A DNA stretch of 64,000 nucleotides from Bradyrhizobium zhanjiangense. GTDB lineage: Bacteria; Pseudomonadota; Alphaproteobacteria; Rhizobiales; Xanthobacteraceae. The notes beneath the pieces are model-generated. The model was not told where the DNA came from, did no database searches, and was given only the letters and a program-made list of their open reading frames with translations. The stretch spans positions 4,361,001 to 4,425,000 of the forward strand of contig NZ_CP022221.1 in NCBI RefSeq assembly GCF_004114935.1, in the 5' to 3' direction. The position numbers and the translations under genes were made by a program. Shown here one piece after another: positions 63,198-64,000 of this stretch (the stretch's first letter is position 1; the number at the start of each line of letters is the position of its first letter).

Positions 63198-63638
63198 TTA
63201 CACAGGCGGAATACCATCGGGAGGGTTCTCGTCAAACCCGTGCATGCGCAGAGCCCATTGCAAGCCGACCACAGCTCCCTTCACGGGCTGCAATAGCGCG
63301 AGTGAGGCGACGAAGGTGAAGGGCAGATAGGCCACGAAACTGAGCCAGATCGGCGTAGTGTAGTTGGTCTCGATCCAGAGGATGGTCGGCACCACGATGT
63401 GACCGACAATGACGATGACGAGATAGGCGGGCAGATCGTCGGCGCGATGCGGGGTGAAGTCGAGGCCGCATTTGGCGCAATTGTCCGCCGTCTTCAGGAA
63501 GGCGCGGAACAGCTTGCCCTCGCCGCAGCGCGGACAGCAGCCGCGAAAGCCGCGCTTCATCGCAGCCCACACGTCGCGCTTCTCGACGAGACCGGTCTCG
63601 CGCGTCCAGATCTTTGGGGCCGTGCTCATCGTCACCAT
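63198..63638 (-). CDS. DUF983 membrane protein
   Basis: The 146-residue protein has a cysteine zinc-ribbon-like N-terminal domain (CCPRCGEGKLF and CAKCGLDF) and two C-terminal membrane helices (DLPAYLVIVIVGHIVVPTILWI and LSFVAYLPFTFVASLALLQPV). DUF983 has no known function and is usually next to rnr in Alphaproteobacteria. The start at 63638 overlaps the rnr stop, so the two are co-translated. An alternative ATG at 63629 loses three residues. Confidence 0.9.
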   Translation of the reverse strand: MVTMSTAPKIWTRETGLVEKRDVWAAMKRGFRGCCPRCGEGKLFRAFLKTADNCAKCGLDFTPHRADDLPAYLVIVIVGHIVVPTILWIETNYTTPIWLSFVAYLPFTFVASLALLQPVKGAVVGLQWALRMHGFDENPPDGIPPV

Positions 63639-64000
63639 ACCTTGCCCTTCTGTCCCTTGCCTTTGCCCTTGCTCTTTCCCTTGACCTTCCTGCCCTTGGC
63701 AGATTTTTGCTTTTCCGGCTTGCGTTTTCTCTCCGGACTGCGCCCCGGATGCGCCTTGGACAATTTGCGCTGCGGACGGAACGGCCGGCGCTCGCGGGGA
63801 CTGGTCTCGCGTTCTGACGACAGCAGTTCGAAGCGTAGCGCGCCTGCGATAGGAGCTGCTTCTATCAGACGGACGTCGACGACGTCACCCAGCTGATGCA
63901 TGGTGCCGCTGCGCGTGCCGACCAGCGCGTGGCGGCTCTCGTCATAGTTGAAATATTCCGTGCCGAGGGATCGGATCGGGATCAATCCGTCGGCGCCGGT
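63632..64000 (-). CDS. rnr: Ribonuclease R, C-terminal part (cut by window end)
   Basis: The minus-strand frame is open from the window edge. It ends in an S1-like domain (TGADGLIPIRSLGTEYFNYD, then GDVVDVRLIEAAPIAGALRFELL) and a strongly basic Lys/Gly-rich tail, which is the RNase R layout. RNase R digests structured RNA 3' to 5', helped by the S1 and basic tail. The N-terminus and the RNB catalytic domain are outside the window. Its stop (63632-63634) overlaps the DUF983 start. Confidence 0.9.
   Translation of the reverse strand, partial: TGADGLIPIRSLGTEYFNYDESRHALVGTRSGTMHQLGDVVDVRLIEAAPIAGALRFELLSSERETSPRERRPFRPQRKLSKAHPGRSPERKRKPEKQKSAKGRKVKGKSKGKGKGQKGKVW

Overview
The window looks like a chromosomal segment from a GC-rich alphaproteobacterium of the order Hyphomicrobiales, most probably Bradyrhizobium or a close relative. 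The evidence is the MipZ division ATPase, the divK-pleD pair, an EipB (DUF1849) envelope protein, an HWE-type histidine kinase fused to CheB and CheR domains, a phasin, DUF1489, DUF3572 and DUF983 proteins, and several families of palindromic intergenic repeats of the kind common in that group. Genus-level assignment is inference. No rRNA, tRNA, integrase, transposase or CRISPR array was seen. Most of the window is ordinary chromosome with short operons and frequent divergent pairs.

Layout. 1-5.9 kb is a signalling cluster: a truncated receiver protein, an orphan CheB with a zinc-ribbon-like tail, a 1056-residue CheB-CheR-PAS-HWE kinase and a Crp/Fnr regulator. 6-10 kb holds many very small proteins (two of them paralogous), a cysteine-bearing flavodoxin-family protein and a 16-cysteine four-helix copper-binding protein. 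10-20.5 kb has two polysaccharide deacetylases, MgtE, a lone HTH protein, an aldo/keto reductase, a proline-rich TolA/TonB-like protein, a gene-free repeat-rich kilobase and a GST. 20.5-33.8 kb carries DUF1489, PanC, MipZ, an exported alpha/beta hydrolase, a VWA and J-domain pair, a D-Ala-D-Ala carboxypeptidase, a phasin, ClpS-ClpA and an MFS exporter.

34-38.7 kb includes a nitrile module: a divergent AraC regulator, a nitrilase and a haem aldoxime dehydratase, which together would convert aldoxime to nitrile to carboxylic acid. 38.7-49.8 kb is a housekeeping mix (HAD phosphatase, lytic transglycosylase, AzlCD, TrmO, HIT, GNAT-like, GDPD, two RidA proteins, EipB, ACT protein, DinB, DUF3572). 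50-51.7 kb is divK-pleD, the cell-cycle and c-di-GMP pair. 52-54 kb is a TetR/MFS pair with a clear 16-bp operator. 54-60 kb holds an adenylate cyclase with a TPR-like tail and the osmoregulated periplasmic glucan pair (Tat-exported MdoG/OpgD and MdoH). 60.5-64 kb is the rpmG-LLM oxidoreductase-NUDIX-DUF983-rnr run, with rnr cut by the window edge.

The most notable non-coding signals are five families of imperfect palindromic repeats (named A-E here), often stacked as mosaics; a shared TGTGCG-N-CGCACA-type dyad at the phasin promoter and, 5 kb away, upstream of the alpha/beta hydrolase; a 13-bp perfect inverted repeat in the clpS leader; and dyads at mipZ and tetR/MFS. I found no clear candidate for a wholly new multi-gene defence or biosynthetic system. 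The best leads are the possible phasin-hydrolase regulon, the cysteine-rich flavoprotein/copper-protein pair, and the CheB/CheR-kinase cluster.
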